A DNA stretch of 64,000 nucleotides from Temnopleurus reevesii (Eukaryota; Echinodermata; Echinoidea; Temnopleuroida; Temnopleuridae): positions 134,109 to 198,108 of the forward strand of contig BQKZ01000067.1 in the NCBI GenBank assembly GCA_036244855.1, in the 5' to 3' direction. Shown one piece after another: positions 45,995 to 57,454 of the stretch (its first letter is position 1; every line of letters starts with the position of its first letter). The notes below the pieces were generated by a model, which was given only the letters and a program-made list of their open reading frames with translations, was not told where the DNA came from and ran no database searches. The position numbers and the translations under genes were made by a program.

Positions 45995-46390
45995 GTAATT
46001 GGAGACCACTTCGGATCGCATCTTTCATCCTTGGTCCGATGACAGGGGGATGGGGGGATACCTGGTAGGGTGCTGATCCGCCGTAACGTACCCCCTTTTA
46101 AGAGGAGTGGTCCCAGGGTGGAGGGTTTTAGGGCACGTTCGGGCGTGTGCTGAGCGCATCCATCATCAGAAAAAAACAGATACTTTTTAAGTAGGATGGG
46201 TGCGCCAGAGATGGGGGGAATTATAACTTTTTAAAGAGCTTTAGGTCATCCATTGTTCTCTCTAATTTGTTCTTTTGCAAATACTTTAATCGTATTATGT
46301 AAAGTAATAAGGTAGAATATTATGTGAAAAGAAGACAGATAGTTCAGAAGCTATATAGCAGTGAAATTGAAGTTCAGTGAATGGTGTTAC

Positions 46391-46403
46391 GAGAGAGAGA
46401 GGG

Positions 46404-46441
<38 letters not shown>

Positions 46442-46560
46442 AGATATTTTTTTTGGGGGGGGGGGAGGGAGATAGAGAAAGGGGGTAGGAGGAAGAGATA
46501 TGTAAAGAGAGACATGAGATGGAGGGAGAGGGAGAGAGAGAGAGGGAGGGGGAGGGGAAG
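46391..46560. repeat. (GA)n microsatellite with G run
   Basis: GAGA repeats, a TTTTTTTT/GGGGGGGGG junction near 46447-46463, then more GA. Purine-rich low complexity continues to about 46790. Confidence 0.95.
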
Positions 46561-47108
46561 ATGAAGGAAAAATATGAAATAAATCACAGAGCTAAGAGAA
46601 TGGACGAGTAGAATAAGACGTTGAAGAAGAAGAAGGAAAGTGGAAATACAAATGAAGAAAAAGAATGATGAGAAGGAATAAAAAAGGAAGTGGTAGGAGA
46701 AAGATTACGAAGAGCAAAGAGAAGGAGATGACAAAGAACATGGAGATGGAGAGAACTGGAGAAGGAAAAAGTGGAATAAGGGGATGAAAAAACCGAGAAA
46801 GAACACTTTTGTTCGCTCTCAAAAGTTCATTGCCATTATCTTCCTCGGAATGATTGATTTCTTGTCGACAAATTGAAAACGCGTGCGGAGACTTCGACCC
46901 TTTGTCACCAGCCAAAGACCCCTCTGATGGACGCCCTCCCCCTCCCCTCTCGCTCTTCAAATCCCCCCCCCCCCATCCTCATCTCAATGTAGCGATTAAT
47001 GAAAATGATAGAGTGGTATAAAAATAGAGAAAGCTCTCAAATCGAACAAGGAAGACAGGAATGAGAAAATGGAGTAGAAAATATCTCGCGTTGATTATCA
47101 AAAGCATG

Positions 47109-47405
47109 TCATGTTTGAGGACTTCGGGGTGCAGAGTCTAAAACAAGAGGGGTATGAAAATCGGTCGGTTTTAATGGGCGATGCGCCTGAAGGGGCTCTA
47201 GGCCCGGGCCTAAATATTGGGGCTGCGGCTCGGGAGTAGCGGTATCATCGATTAAAAAATGTTCGTCACCTCCACCAGTTTTCGTCTTCTTCTCCATCTC
47301 TTCGTCTATACCAAAGGCTTTATATTCTATTACAGTTTCTTCCATCATCTCTCCATCTTTATCTTCATCCCCATCTCTCCTCCTTTTTCTCGCTCTAGCT
47401 AGCAC
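47109..47405 (-). CDS. Open frame, unknown product (strand unsure)
   Basis: A 98-codon minus frame starts with a basic segment (ARARKRRRDGDEDKDGEMME), then has an acidic and a Pro-rich part (TATPEPQPQYLGPGLEPLQA). Part of its front comes from purine-rich sequence. The + strand across about 47080-47236 is open too, for about 50 codons ending in TAG, with good RNY codons (VLMGDAPEGALGPGLNIGAA). RNY is symmetric between strands, so it cannot decide. No splice pair is strong for either. Family unknown. Confidence 0.27.
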   Translation of the reverse strand: MLARARKRRRDGDEDKDGEMMEETVIEYKAFGIDEEMEKKTKTGGGDEHFLIDDTATPEPQPQYLGPGLEPLQAHRPLKPTDFHTPLVLDSAPRSPQT

Positions 47406-47560
47406 GCAGATGTAATTAGCGCGTAGCTAGAGGATATTAATAGAGACAGACAAGGTTTGCTGCCGGACAAAATGAGGGTGAATTAAAAGGATAGAGAGTA
47501 CGAGAAGAAAAAAAAGTCCAGGCGATTTTAATCAGCCCGCGAGCGGAGCGACCCCAAAAC

Positions 47561-47968
47561 TCATGCCGGGCCTTCCCGGTGATTAGACGACTGACGTTCG
47601 GCAGAGTTCTGCCTCTGTCTGCGCCTGTCCTTCGCCCACTCCATCTTGGCAAAATCAAGGAGTTTATTAACGGGGCTTTTTTTCACGCGGGAGCTGACTT
47701 CGCGGCGATTAAAATTATTGATGTCGACGTACACACCAGGGAAACCTAGAGGGACATTTCTGTTTTCCTCTTTTTTTCGCTCTCTTTCCTCCACCCCTTT
47801 CCCCTTTTGACTAAAGCTTTTCCCCTTCGTTGCATTTGAGGAAATATCAATTTTCTGTATGATTTGAAACACTTTTCTGTTTGTCACTGAGTTAAATTTG
47901 TCAGAATGTGCACTTTTAAGTTTCATTAGGCATATGCTAATATGTTTGTTCATAAATTTGGCATTCAA
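47561..47968 (-). CDS. Longest complex-sequence frame in a GC-rich island, unknown product
   Basis: This 135-codon minus frame has an AT-rich front half and a GC-rich back half. The latter includes VPLGFPGVYVDINNFNRREV and DFAKMEWAKDRRRQRQNSAE, ending at TGA 47561-47563. The island (about 47530-47750) is the sharpest GC rise in this part of the window. The + strand is also open over about 72 codons (KIKEFINGAFFHAGADFAAI, ending in TAG near 47740). No strong splice signal sets the edges. No domain is recognised. It could be an exon of an unknown gene on either strand. Confidence 0.32.
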   Translation of the reverse strand: MNAKFMNKHISICLMKLKSAHSDKFNSVTNRKVFQIIQKIDISSNATKGKSFSQKGKGVEERERKKEENRNVPLGFPGVYVDINNFNRREVSSRVKKSPVNKLLDFAKMEWAKDRRRQRQNSAERQSSNHREGPA

Positions 47969-48117
47969 TTTGGCGTCTTAATATCCCTAACAGTCTTTAG
48001 GTTCTTTCCTTTTTTTCTTCCTCTTTTAAAATTCCGTACAGTTATTTTCTTTCTTATTCACTTTTTTTCTTCTTCTTCTCCTGGCGTAAGTGATTAATAT
48101 TATTCAAAGAGAAATAA

Positions 48118-48177
48118 NNNNNNNNNNNNNNNNNNNNNNNNNNNNNNNNNNNNNNNNNNNNNNNNNNNNNNNNNNNN
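48118..48177. other. Assembly gap (60 N)
   Basis: N run followed at once by (CTCTCC)n repeats to about 48225, so the gap probably lies in a CT microsatellite. Confidence 1.
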
Positions 48178-48225
48178 CCCTCTCTCTCCCTCTCCCTCTC
48201 TCTCTCCCTCTCCCTGTCCATCTAT

Positions 48226-49542
48226 CTCCTCATTCCTTCTTAATTGTTGCCTACTACATCACTTCATAACCCAGTTTGCACACAGCCTCTATCCATGCCT
48301 TTTCATGTCTCCTATATTCAATCATAAATCGCCCTGCAGTGTTTTCAACATCCCAAATGACGAACTTTTATAGAGTGCTTGATTCATATTCTGGGGCCTG
48401 TAACATAAAAGAGATACGATCAATCTTGCGACCATTTGCAAGTCTTTAGTACACAATTTCCCATATAGACATGCGATTGATTTCACTTGTACGACTGATT
48501 TGAAATCTTTATGTAACTGGGACCCTGGTCCTGTTTGGAAAACATCCTCCACAGGTAGCTCTCTTTATTTTTCATCATTATGCTTTCACTGTTTTTTTTA
48601 AACATTCCTGTTCATTCCCCAGTGAGAGAATTATAATTGACAATACATTGAATATCAAAATGAATTTATTTCAATGGAAAAAAAATCTAGTTGAAATTCA
48701 TCTTCAAACGGAGAAGTAATGTGAAATTTCATATTTTATCATGGTTTGGTACAGTTTTGGATTATTATTGCCTTGATTATAATGTTCGATGTTCTAAGAT
48801 ATCGGGTGGTAAGGAACGCAAAAACAAAACGCGTTAGAGTTCAATTATTTCAACTTGTATGATGTAAAGTCAATATTTGAGTATAGTATTTATGACTTAT
48901 ATGAAGCGTTTGAAATAGATATACAACATGTAAAAGCTGTTAATTAATTTACAAAAGAATTGTGTGCATATTATATTTAATATATATATATATATACTAA
49001 TACTTACGTTAATGTGTCTGGGGAAAATTTTCGGATTTCAAAATATATCTTTTTTTTTTTGTAACTTAATTCCACTGATCAGGCCTGAGATGGGTAAATT
49101 GTGACACACATATTTTTTTAAAATAATTTTTGTTTCTGGAAACCGTGCTTTATTCAATATGTTTTGAAAATTGCTGTTTACAATTTATTCAAAATTACTA
49201 TTCTCTATCATCCATCCGCTTATTCTCCGCTAATTTTCTTCTAATCTGAATAAAGCTTCCAGCCATTTATCATTAATTCAACATGTATATATATACATAT
49301 CATGATATTTTCTATTTGATTTGCGTATTGATTTGATGTTTGCATTTTTATTTGCTATATTTTACATGAAAAATAAAACGAACAAACTGACAACTCGATA
49401 CTTGCGACAGATCGACGTGCAGTCTTTGGACGCTCTTGCAGTCGCCACTGGCGTCCAAATATTACGACGTTTTGAGCTTCGCATATCGGATTACCTATTG
49501 TTCACATGTTGTAATTAAATCGCCAATTTGAAGCGTCGCGAG
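48226..49542. other. AT-rich sequence, no gene seen
   Basis: Contains a (TA)n run at about 48978-48997. Otherwise short frames only. Confidence 0.5.
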
Positions 49543-49794
49543 TAAAGGACCGACTCACACCTTTGCGGATTTTAGCCTGCGTCGGCCCAGCATTTTTTAA
49601 ATTAAAAACGCTCCCTGGACGCTCAAAGACGCAGGTCATACGGTGGACTGACGCTCGGCGTACGCTCCTTAAGCGCAAGCTGAACGTCAGTCCACCGTCT
49701 GATCCGCGTATACTGTGCGCAACAGGAGCGTGTTTTATTTCCAAAAACACTGGGCCGACGCAGGCTAAAAACGCAAAGGTGAGAGTCGCCTTTA
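49543..49794. mobile_element. MITE family A copy 8, near-complete
   Basis: Left end TAAAGGACCGACTCACACC and right end (complement: TTAAAGGCGACTCTCACC) match. The local hairpins and the central GTGGACTGACGCTCGGC / AAGCTGAACGTCAGTCCAC pair are well kept, making this one of the least-diverged copies. Confidence 0.92.
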
Positions 49795-50309
49795 AGGACT
49801 ATTCTTGTCTCGGCGCAAACCCCCTCAAAATCTAAAAGTAATCAACATGTTCGCAGGGAATTTGATAGTCTTTCCTCAAGCTTGATAAGGGATATGGGAC
49901 ACGTCTCGACTTTCATTAATCACTGTTTATTTGACACTATCTAGTACAGTTGTCGTTGTTGTAAATGTGCAAAATGACAAGATAGAGATGTTTCTGAACA
50001 TCTTTTGTATTCATTCCTTCATCACATTTTAATGCAGGATTTTATCTATTTTTCTGAATTCACTTTGAAAATATTCACATCATAATTACAACAAAATATA
50101 TTATTTTTGTCGTAAATTTTCTGCCTGGTTCTCTCTCTTTGTTATTGTTATTCATACTCATAACCATTAGCTTTTGTAGACTCAATCAACCGTCGTTGAT
50201 TTCCGCAATTTTAAGCGAATGAAATAGGCATTTTGATATTAAGAATATAAATGCAGAAAGATGGATGACTTAAAGAAAAAAACCAACCCCTGGATTATCG
50301 TTCTCTTAT
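49795..50309. other. AT-rich sequence, no gene seen
   Basis: Nothing recognised. Confidence 0.5.
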
Positions 50310-50826
50310 TGAGTGAAGAAAAATCGGATGAACAAACTTTGAAGATTTGAGAAAAATCGGCCAATCGGTTCAGAAGTTTGAATCGTTACATTTTCAATGA
50401 GTGATAATCCCTGCCGTGGATATCCATGAGGTCGGCAACTTATTTGGCAGAATCTGTGACGTTTTAGCGGACAAATCCCAATTCTCTTTAAACATAAAAT
50501 TAATAGGAAACTGGATTCATGTCAAATTTAGAATGAAGGTTCACGATTCTTAAAACAATGCATGCAGAATCAATAAAGGAATGTTAACAGCAAGCAAAAT
50601 AAAACAACATTTTGCTGGCCTTTCTGAAAAAAGTGAAATTTGGAATGCAAAATGAATGAGGGATCGTCTGACATGGCGTCAAAGATTCTGTCAAAATTGC
50701 CAATCGCACAGAATCTCGCCAGCAGCAGGGATCGTGATACCCTTCATCATTCGTAAGTTTTGAACGGATCGTCCAATTTTACCTAAACTCCCAAAGTTTT
50801 TTCATCTAATCTTTTTCATTCAATGC
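50310..50826. mobile_element. Diverged foldback element, arms about 170 bp
   Basis: The left arm (TTGAGTGAAGAAAAATCGGA, GGCCAATCGGTTCAGAAGTT, TAATCCCTGCCG, GGCAGAATCTGTGACG) reappears inverted and diverged in the right arm. Read on the minus strand this is GAATGAAAAAGATTAGATGA, GACGATCCGTTCAAAACTT, CACGATCCCTGCTG, GACAGAATCTTTGACG. The spacer between arms is about 170 bp. A short + frame at 50651-50755 lies in the right arm. Confidence 0.65.
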
Positions 50827-51828
50827 GAGCATTATACTTCCAAGGATAGGTTCCCCTTAAAAGATAAAAACTACTTTTCTAAGAATGCAGTGTAAACGAT
50901 AGAAGTGGAAGAAATGAAGAAATACACGCACTCATGCCCTCACAGTCTTGCGTGTTAAAGTGAGGAGGATAATATAGCGTGAAACCATTGTCCATACAAT
51001 AATAATATATATCCAAACATCGATTACCAAATTGAATCTAATTAGCTCCTTTTTCATGAGTCCCCATTGCCACTTCAACTGTCTCACAAACACAAAAGCC
51101 AACCCCATGAGAAAGACGAAAATAAAGGTTTTCAAAAAGTGGAACAGAAAATCGATTAGAGATTAGAGAAAGCGCCAACTGTCACTCAAGATATTTCGAT
51201 TCCTTCCTTTCCCACAAAACGAAAACATAAAAAATTCTTCTTTGCTTCTCGACTATTCTCAATTCTTAACTTTTCTTCTCAGCATGCGCAGCGCAGCGGA
51301 AAATTAGTATGGCTTTAATAATAAAACGGTTTTTCTTTTTTGTTGGAGCGCTTATGTAAAGGTGAGGAGAATAGCGACTTAAGACTCATTTTCTGTAAGA
51401 GGGTAACAAAAGGGCGGGGCAGGGGATTCGGGGGACAAAAGGAAGGAGAAGAAGATAGGAAGGGAAGGTGTCAAAAAGCGAAAGGCTTTTGGCTGGCTAA
51501 CCATTAGGGGGTCTATCTTTAAGGTTTCGTTGGTATTCATGTTTGGAAAGGATAGGGACATGGGGGGGGGGTAAGGGCTATATACGTGCACTATTCGTAA
51601 AGTCGTTATGTCACTCATCTTTTATTTGATTTCATGTCTCACTGAGGAAATTATATAAACTGTGGCCTATATAGTGAAGGCCCCATGTCTATGTTTAAAC
51701 ATTCTTGACAATCACAATTTTGAAGTGAAAGAATGTCCCATTCCGTATCATATTTCTTTTTTTTTCCTACGTATATGTCTTCATTAACTTTTTTTTAATT
51801 TATCAATTAATCAATTCATTTATTCATT
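50827..51828. other. No supported gene; one strong acceptor-like site
   Basis: ATTCTTAACTTTTCTTCTCAG ends at 51282 and is a very good acceptor by sequence. The frames after it stop within 7-25 codons. One AATAAA follows at about 51320, so a tiny terminal exon cannot be excluded. GCATGCGCA (51282-51290) overlaps it and resembles an NRF1 site. Confidence 0.3.
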
Positions 51829-52006
51829 CAGAAATAATCTATTTCTGTAAGATTAAGTCGACCGCCAATTCAATGCTCCTTTGTAATGCTATTCAAATCG
51901 GAACCGGCTTGTGATTGTTGTGTCCGCACAGTTCAATACAAGGCGTACAACTCTATTGTCCATGACCCTCTTTATTTTGCAGAAATAGTTTAAAATTATG
52001 GTGTTA
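51829..52006 (+). mobile_element. MITE family B copy 5
   Basis: Matches copy 2 closely over the interior (TAAGATTAAGTCGACCGCCA, CAATGCTCCTTTGTAATGC, GTTGTGTCCGCACAGTTCAA). The ends are partly eroded (AATAATCTATTTCTG on the left, GCAGAAATAGTTTAAAATTA on the right). Confidence 0.88.
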
Positions 52007-54535
52007 TTCATTAATCTACTCAATCACTTCAATAACCTTGTTAGACAAGCCACAAGAATATATAGGTATGAAATATAGATTTGACAATAATAAGTAATTG
52101 CACATCGCTATCTAAGTGTAAAAGTAAGCACTTTCTATGTTTTCAGTGAAGGATATAAGAAGGGCGTTATAATGTATATGATGTTTCCAGAATAACAACA
52201 AAATAAAAGGAATCATAGCCTTAATTTTTGTTTCAAATAAAATCAGACTTTTACAATTCTGACCCTTCGATTCTTGGCAAATGCAATGTTTAGTTCTAAA
52301 AGGTCCGGAGTTGCGAAGTATCTAAAAAGCAAAATATCTCACTATTTACAATTATGAATCTTATGTATCTCCCGAGTGCGTTTTGTTGTATTGGATGCAC
52401 GCTTGAGATTTTGGATAAAGATTTTGGTTGTCGTAATTCTACTTAAATGTTGTTTTTTTTGTGCGTGTCAGTTTGTCTTTGCAAATATTTTAAGAACATA
52501 CAACAGAATAAACCATATCTTACATAAGTTATGTCATGATTCAATAACTGTTTATGTATATTTAGAAGCATGAAAGACATTATCTGTTTCAAATCAAATT
52601 GTAATCAAAATGAAGATTATATAGAATAGTGTTCCATTCAATTTGTCAAAGGTATGGCTGCGCAAAGTCATTTTCTTAATAAGAAAACGCAAATGAATAT
52701 TAATTAGTTTTGTGATCTCTGCTCTCCTTATATGATTTGTTCCATTATTATTACTGTACTTTCATTTTTGTTGTAACTTCATTATATGATCATCATAGAT
52801 TATTGCCGTCTTTCATTCATTCTTATTTCACTTTTGTTGTCATTTTCTTCTTCTGATTTCAAGGGATGGGTGGAAGCTTTATGCTACAAAACAAACATAT
52901 TTCAAAGTATACTATATACCACAAGACTTTTGTCGCGTGCCAACTCGTACTCACAAACCCACTTTAATCTTTTTGTCGCATAATATGCAAATGAACGTCC
53001 AAATTCCAACATTTACACTTACAAAACGAGAACAAAACCCCATTCTTCAAGTATACTTTGCGCAAGCTCGCACGCGCCTGAACACTAGGCGGGAAAATAA
53101 TTAAGAAAAACGCAAGTAAGACGTTCTGCAAACATAACGCGTTGAATTCAAATCGGGGGATTAAACAATTTTAGAGTACATTTTGAAAACCATACCAAAT
53201 GGAAAAGTCGAAAGGAATAAAAGGGACGCGCTCTACGACTAATGAATGTAAATGTATTGACCATCTTTCACCTCCATGTACACTAATCCCTTATCCAATC
53301 TATTTCCAAGCATCCTTTAAAAAAAAAAAGAAGAAAAAAGAGAAAGCGGAGATGATTGAAATCATCACTTTCACGTTTGTTTGTCCTCAATTTGTAAACG
53401 GAAACTTGGGGAGGAGAGAGCCAAATTAATAAGATATCTTGACTGAATTTGATTGTGGTAAGGGCACGTGTCTTGATGGGATAAGAAAATGAAAAAGTAA
53501 GTATATAGTTTTTGTGAATATATCCATGTTGGAAAATGCGAGATAGATGTAAATTGCTGGGTGGTAATGTTGACAAAGCAAAGTCCATATATTTCTATAT
53601 ATTAAACGCGTCTATTTTCAATATGCTGTAGCTTCTTTACGGGTATGCGGAACCTAAAATAATATTTAATTCTTACATTAATAAATTTCATCCCCAAAGA
53701 ATTTGTCTTTCGTATTATCCATTCAATTCTCTTTTTCTACTTCTCCATCCTTCTCTCCCATCTCTCCTTCTTTGACCTCGATGATCACCTTTCTTCCATT
53801 TCTTCTTCTTCTTCTCGCTACCTTTTTCTCTACCATCCTCTCTCCCTTCTCATTATCTTCGAGAATTCTCTCTTTTCTCCATCTGTCTCTCCCAACCCCT
53901 CTCTCTCTCGGTTTCTTTCTTTCCACAACTCTGTCTGTTTCACCCCTAACCATTTGTCTTTGAGATAGGACAGAACATTGAATTTGCACATTTACACCAA
54001 TGTGGGCAGAACGGACAACGACATTGGACAAAGTAAACAACTGCCATAGAAGCCTTCACAAATAACTTCATAATCACAAAAGGAAATGGCTTCCCTGTTG
54101 ATTCACTGATCAGGTGCGATATATGTTCGAAATTTCCCCGCAGAATATAGGCCTACAACGAAATCAAATTTCGTGCGCATCTATCTAATAGAAATGTTTA
54201 AATGGAATTTGTTCAATTTGTCCAAATACTTTGTCCCTTCTGCTCACAGTGCATCCGAAAGTATATAGAACCACATTCGTCACCACATAATAGTCTACAC
54301 TGCCCCCGGTCGTTCTAAACTTTCTTTCGTTCTCTTTCTGCAAAACAGACAGCGATAAAAACTTATCCAATATTAATCTTATCTGATATGATACGTTGGT
54401 TTACATAATTGACATTCTACTTGGGCCAAGTATTTGGTTTGCTTTTGATACCAGACAAACACGGTCCCAGGGCCAAATGTTTTTCTTTACGACATATGGA
54501 CCACCCATTCCACGACACAGAGTGACAGTTTTGAT
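52007..54535. other. AT-rich sequence and a CT-rich patch, no gene seen
   Basis: 53690-53930 is CT-rich low complexity. An E2F-like GGCGGGAAAA is at 53088-53097. Short frames only. Confidence 0.45.
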
Positions 54536-55159
54536 TTTAAAGGGGTACTATTATGAAAATACAAGTTGATCTGTATTGATGTATTATACCATTATCAATA
54601 CCCTTTTCACTGAAAGAGAGTCCAAATGTGTTTCATATATTATATAATATTTTTTCTTCATTTTTATGTTGGCTTAGTTGGGAACGCCCCTAAAAATTTC
54701 TTTCAAATGTCAATCATGTTGTGACATCACAAGAGTCAAGTTTGTTCACCTTTCTAAATCATGTTTCAGAGCTGGTTCTGTAAATAACAAAAGGAAATAT
54801 GTAGATCAATGCAGGGATTTCAATTCAGGTGATTGCCCATGAAAGGGAATTGGAATGCGCAATCAACTGAATTGAAATACCTGCATTGATCCACATATTT
54901 CCTTTTATTATTTACAGAACCAGCTCTGAAACATGATCTAGAAAGGTGAACAAACTTAACTCTTGTGATGTCACAACAGGATTGACATTTGAAAGAAATT
55001 TGTAGGGGCGTTCCCAACTAAGCCAACATAAAAATGAAGAAAAAATATTATAAAATATATGAAACACATTTGGGCCCTCTTTCACTGAAAAGGGTATTGA
55101 TAATGGTATAATACATCAATACAGATCAACTTGTATTTTCATAATAGTGGACCTTTAAA
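54536..55159. mobile_element. 624-bp near-perfect palindrome (foldback element)
   Basis: Two arms of about 305 bp flank a 14-base spacer at 54841-54854. They pair almost throughout: TACTATTATGAAAATACAAG with CTTGTATTTTCATAATAGT, GGAACGCCCCTA with TAGGGGCGTTCC, AACCAGCTC with GAGCTGGTT, and so on. Both ends read TTTAAAGG on their own strand. The two arms differ at only a scattering of sites, which implies a young element or gene conversion between arms. No coding sequence. Confidence 0.93.
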
Positions 55160-55213
55160 GGGCCGCATGATATTTCCATATTTCAATAAGCCGTGTAAAA
55201 TATATCTCAAAAT

Positions 55214-55386
55214 TACCCAGGTAACGCAATTTTATGGCGATGTGTACCTGGTAGGAATTATTTCATCAAATGCCAAGTGCGCTGGTGCACGCCGGGCTAT
55301 AGCCAGGGTACTAATAATGCAAAGTGCATTGAGCTCTCCGCAGAGTGGACACGTGCGCTATATAAATTGCATCTATTAATATAATG
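55214..55386 (+). repeat. SINE 3' part, diverged
   Basis: ACCCAGGTAACGCAATTT through TGCCAAGTGCGCTG, GGGCTATAGCCAGGGTA and GTGCGCTATATAAATTGCAT matches the body and tail of the SINE at 56190-56484. The tRNA-like head is absent. Confidence 0.85.
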
Positions 55387-56189
55387 ATTGTCATTAAAGA
55401 GTAACATTGCACAACATCATCACTACACAATTTCATTGCATCTTGTTCTTCTATCTGTCTATAGAATACATCCTAAATTGCTGCTATGTCAGGATGTTGT
55501 TGTTTTTTATCAGAAAACATGGGCGAAAAGAGATTTTCCTTTTTTGGTATTTTGTCCCTTCCCGGCCGCGGTATAGAAACAATCATCATCATAAATCATA
55601 TCATTACAATCCTTCCAAACGATAAAACAAGGAATTCTGATTACATGCTTTAAGGATAAAAAGAATCACATTCATTAATGATTTACACATAATCATGAGG
55701 ACAGTTTTAACATGACTAATATTTTCATGGGGTCGTTAATGAAGTACTTTCGACCATAAATTGTTTGCCAAAAATAATAGCGACTATGGACAGTAAACAT
55801 ATACGACCCTCCGCTATGCACATCCAAGATAACAAATGACATGAAAATCATATTCTGACAAGCAAAACAAAACAAAACAAACAGCGGTCGGGGGTCAAGA
55901 AAATATGCCAGTAAATTAGGATAACCCTTGGAAAATACGAGCAAACTGTGTGTTGTGTATTATGAAAGTATGTGCAAGTAATATAGGCTTTCTTAGTTAG
56001 CTTTGTACAAATTATTTTCAAAACAATCTTCATATCAAGCATTTGATTTTGCGCAGAATGCATTGGGTGCATAGTTTTTTAATGTGTGTTTTGGGGGTGT
56101 TTTGGGGGTGTTTTGGGGGTGGTTTTTTTTTGCATAATTGAATAATTAAATCTTGCTTGAGAACAGAAAGGAACTGGCTGAAAAAAAAA
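55387..56189. other. AT-rich sequence between two SINE copies
   Basis: Has a short GGGTGTTTTG triplication at about 56090-56120. No gene. Confidence 0.45.
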
Positions 56190-56484
56190 CCCCGTAGTGT
56201 AGTGGTCGCGACTCTCGCCTTTCAACTAGAGGGTCGTAGGTTCGAATCCTACCCAGGGCGTCAATTTCCTTCAGCAAGAAATTCATCCACATTGTGCTGC
56301 ACTCAACCCAGGTGAGGTGAATGGGTACCTGGCAGGAATATTTATTCTTTGAAATGCCAAGTGCGCCGTGAATGGCTGCCGGGCTAAAGCCAGGGTAATA
56401 ATAATGTAAAGCGCCTTGAGCACTCAACAGAGTGGATACGTGCGCTATATAAATTGCATCTATTATTATTATTATATTATTATA
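56190..56484 (+). repeat. Full-length tRNA-derived SINE
   Basis: Head: GTAGTGTAGTGGTCGCGACT (A-box side) and GGTTCGAATCC (B box) at tRNA spacing. Body: CACTCAACCCAGGTGAGGTG through GCCGGGCTAAAGCCAGGG. Tail: AAGCGCCTTGAGCACTC, CGTGCGCTATATAAATTGCA, then (ATT)n. This order is typical of pol III SINEs whose tail is borrowed from a LINE partner. It is inserted directly after an A-rich run. Confidence 0.9.
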
Positions 56485-56636
56485 CAATTGACTTCATCCC
56501 GATGTCATGTAAGAGATACTAACAATTAAGAATGATCTTTATGATCAAATGTATGAAATAAGTATAAAACTTTTGTCAGTGTTTGTTCACCATACGTAAG
56601 ATGAAGTTCAAACGGCCAGAGCTGCTCTCCGTTTTA
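56485..56636. other. No feature
   Basis: Short AT-rich gap between repeats. Confidence 0.4.
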
Positions 56637-56750
56637 TATTCTGCAAAAACTGGTGTTATGTACCGGGCTGGTGTTCACTAACACATTCCCGGATTACAGT
56701 ACATATCGGATAACACTATTTTGATTTAACACCAGTATTTTTGCAGTGTC
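56637..56750. mobile_element. Short MITE related to the 37.5 kb element
   Basis: TTCTGCAAAAACTGGTGTTA and TAACACCAGTATTTTTGCAGTG are inverted ends of the same type as at 37505-37749, with a shorter interior. Confidence 0.75.
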
Positions 56751-57454
56751 CTAAGCATAAAAACAAGTAAATAAAACCCCATTGAATTGATGGTCAGCAG
56801 CAATTAATCGTGAGAGATTTCAGTAATTCTGATGTCTTGTCATGTTAATCGTGTCAATTTATAATGGTCAATCATAGCCTCAGAAACACTTTTCCACGAC
56901 GATTGCACAGAATTACAACGAAATCTGCAACACTGGAAATGTGAGAGGTTTTTACAAAACAATAGGTGATTCCGTTTACATCAGATTTGCTGTAAACTTA
57001 CCGATCGCATGAGAAGTAATTGGGACACTGATCTTAAATAGGGGCAAAACAATGATAGGAAATCATGGAGCAATGATTTTTACTTTGAAATACAGAAATA
57101 GGTTCTCAAGTTAACTAATTGCATTCATTTTCAATATTAAACTGCCTTTCACCCGTATAAAATACGCATTCCTGTAACAAGATCAAATGCCAGTGTTTAT
57201 TTCAATCGTGCAAGTGTCAAGTCTGATATTACTCTCACTACAGTGGCGAGAACAACTGATATGGAAATTTTGTCAAAAGAGGGCGATAGACCAGCATCTG
57301 AGTTGGAAACTAGTCGATCGGATCATGGCCCTTTCTCCGAGGTCCATGATCAGATGAAATAATTGCAAAAATGATCTGAAGAAATATACAGGACAGCTTT
57401 GATAGTTTTAGCAACAATGACGGGTGTGGTGTGTTAGAAGAGGCTATTGTGCAT
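56751..57454. other. AT-rich sequence, no gene seen
   Basis: Nothing recognised. Confidence 0.45.

Noticed and set aside
50651..50755. Protein-like small frame (MNEGSSDMASKILSKLPIAQ...)
   Set aside because: Lies within the right arm of a foldback element whose left arm does not keep the frame.
56190..56262. Working tRNA gene
   Set aside because: A and B boxes are present, but the acceptor stem does not pair and a SINE body and tail follow directly.
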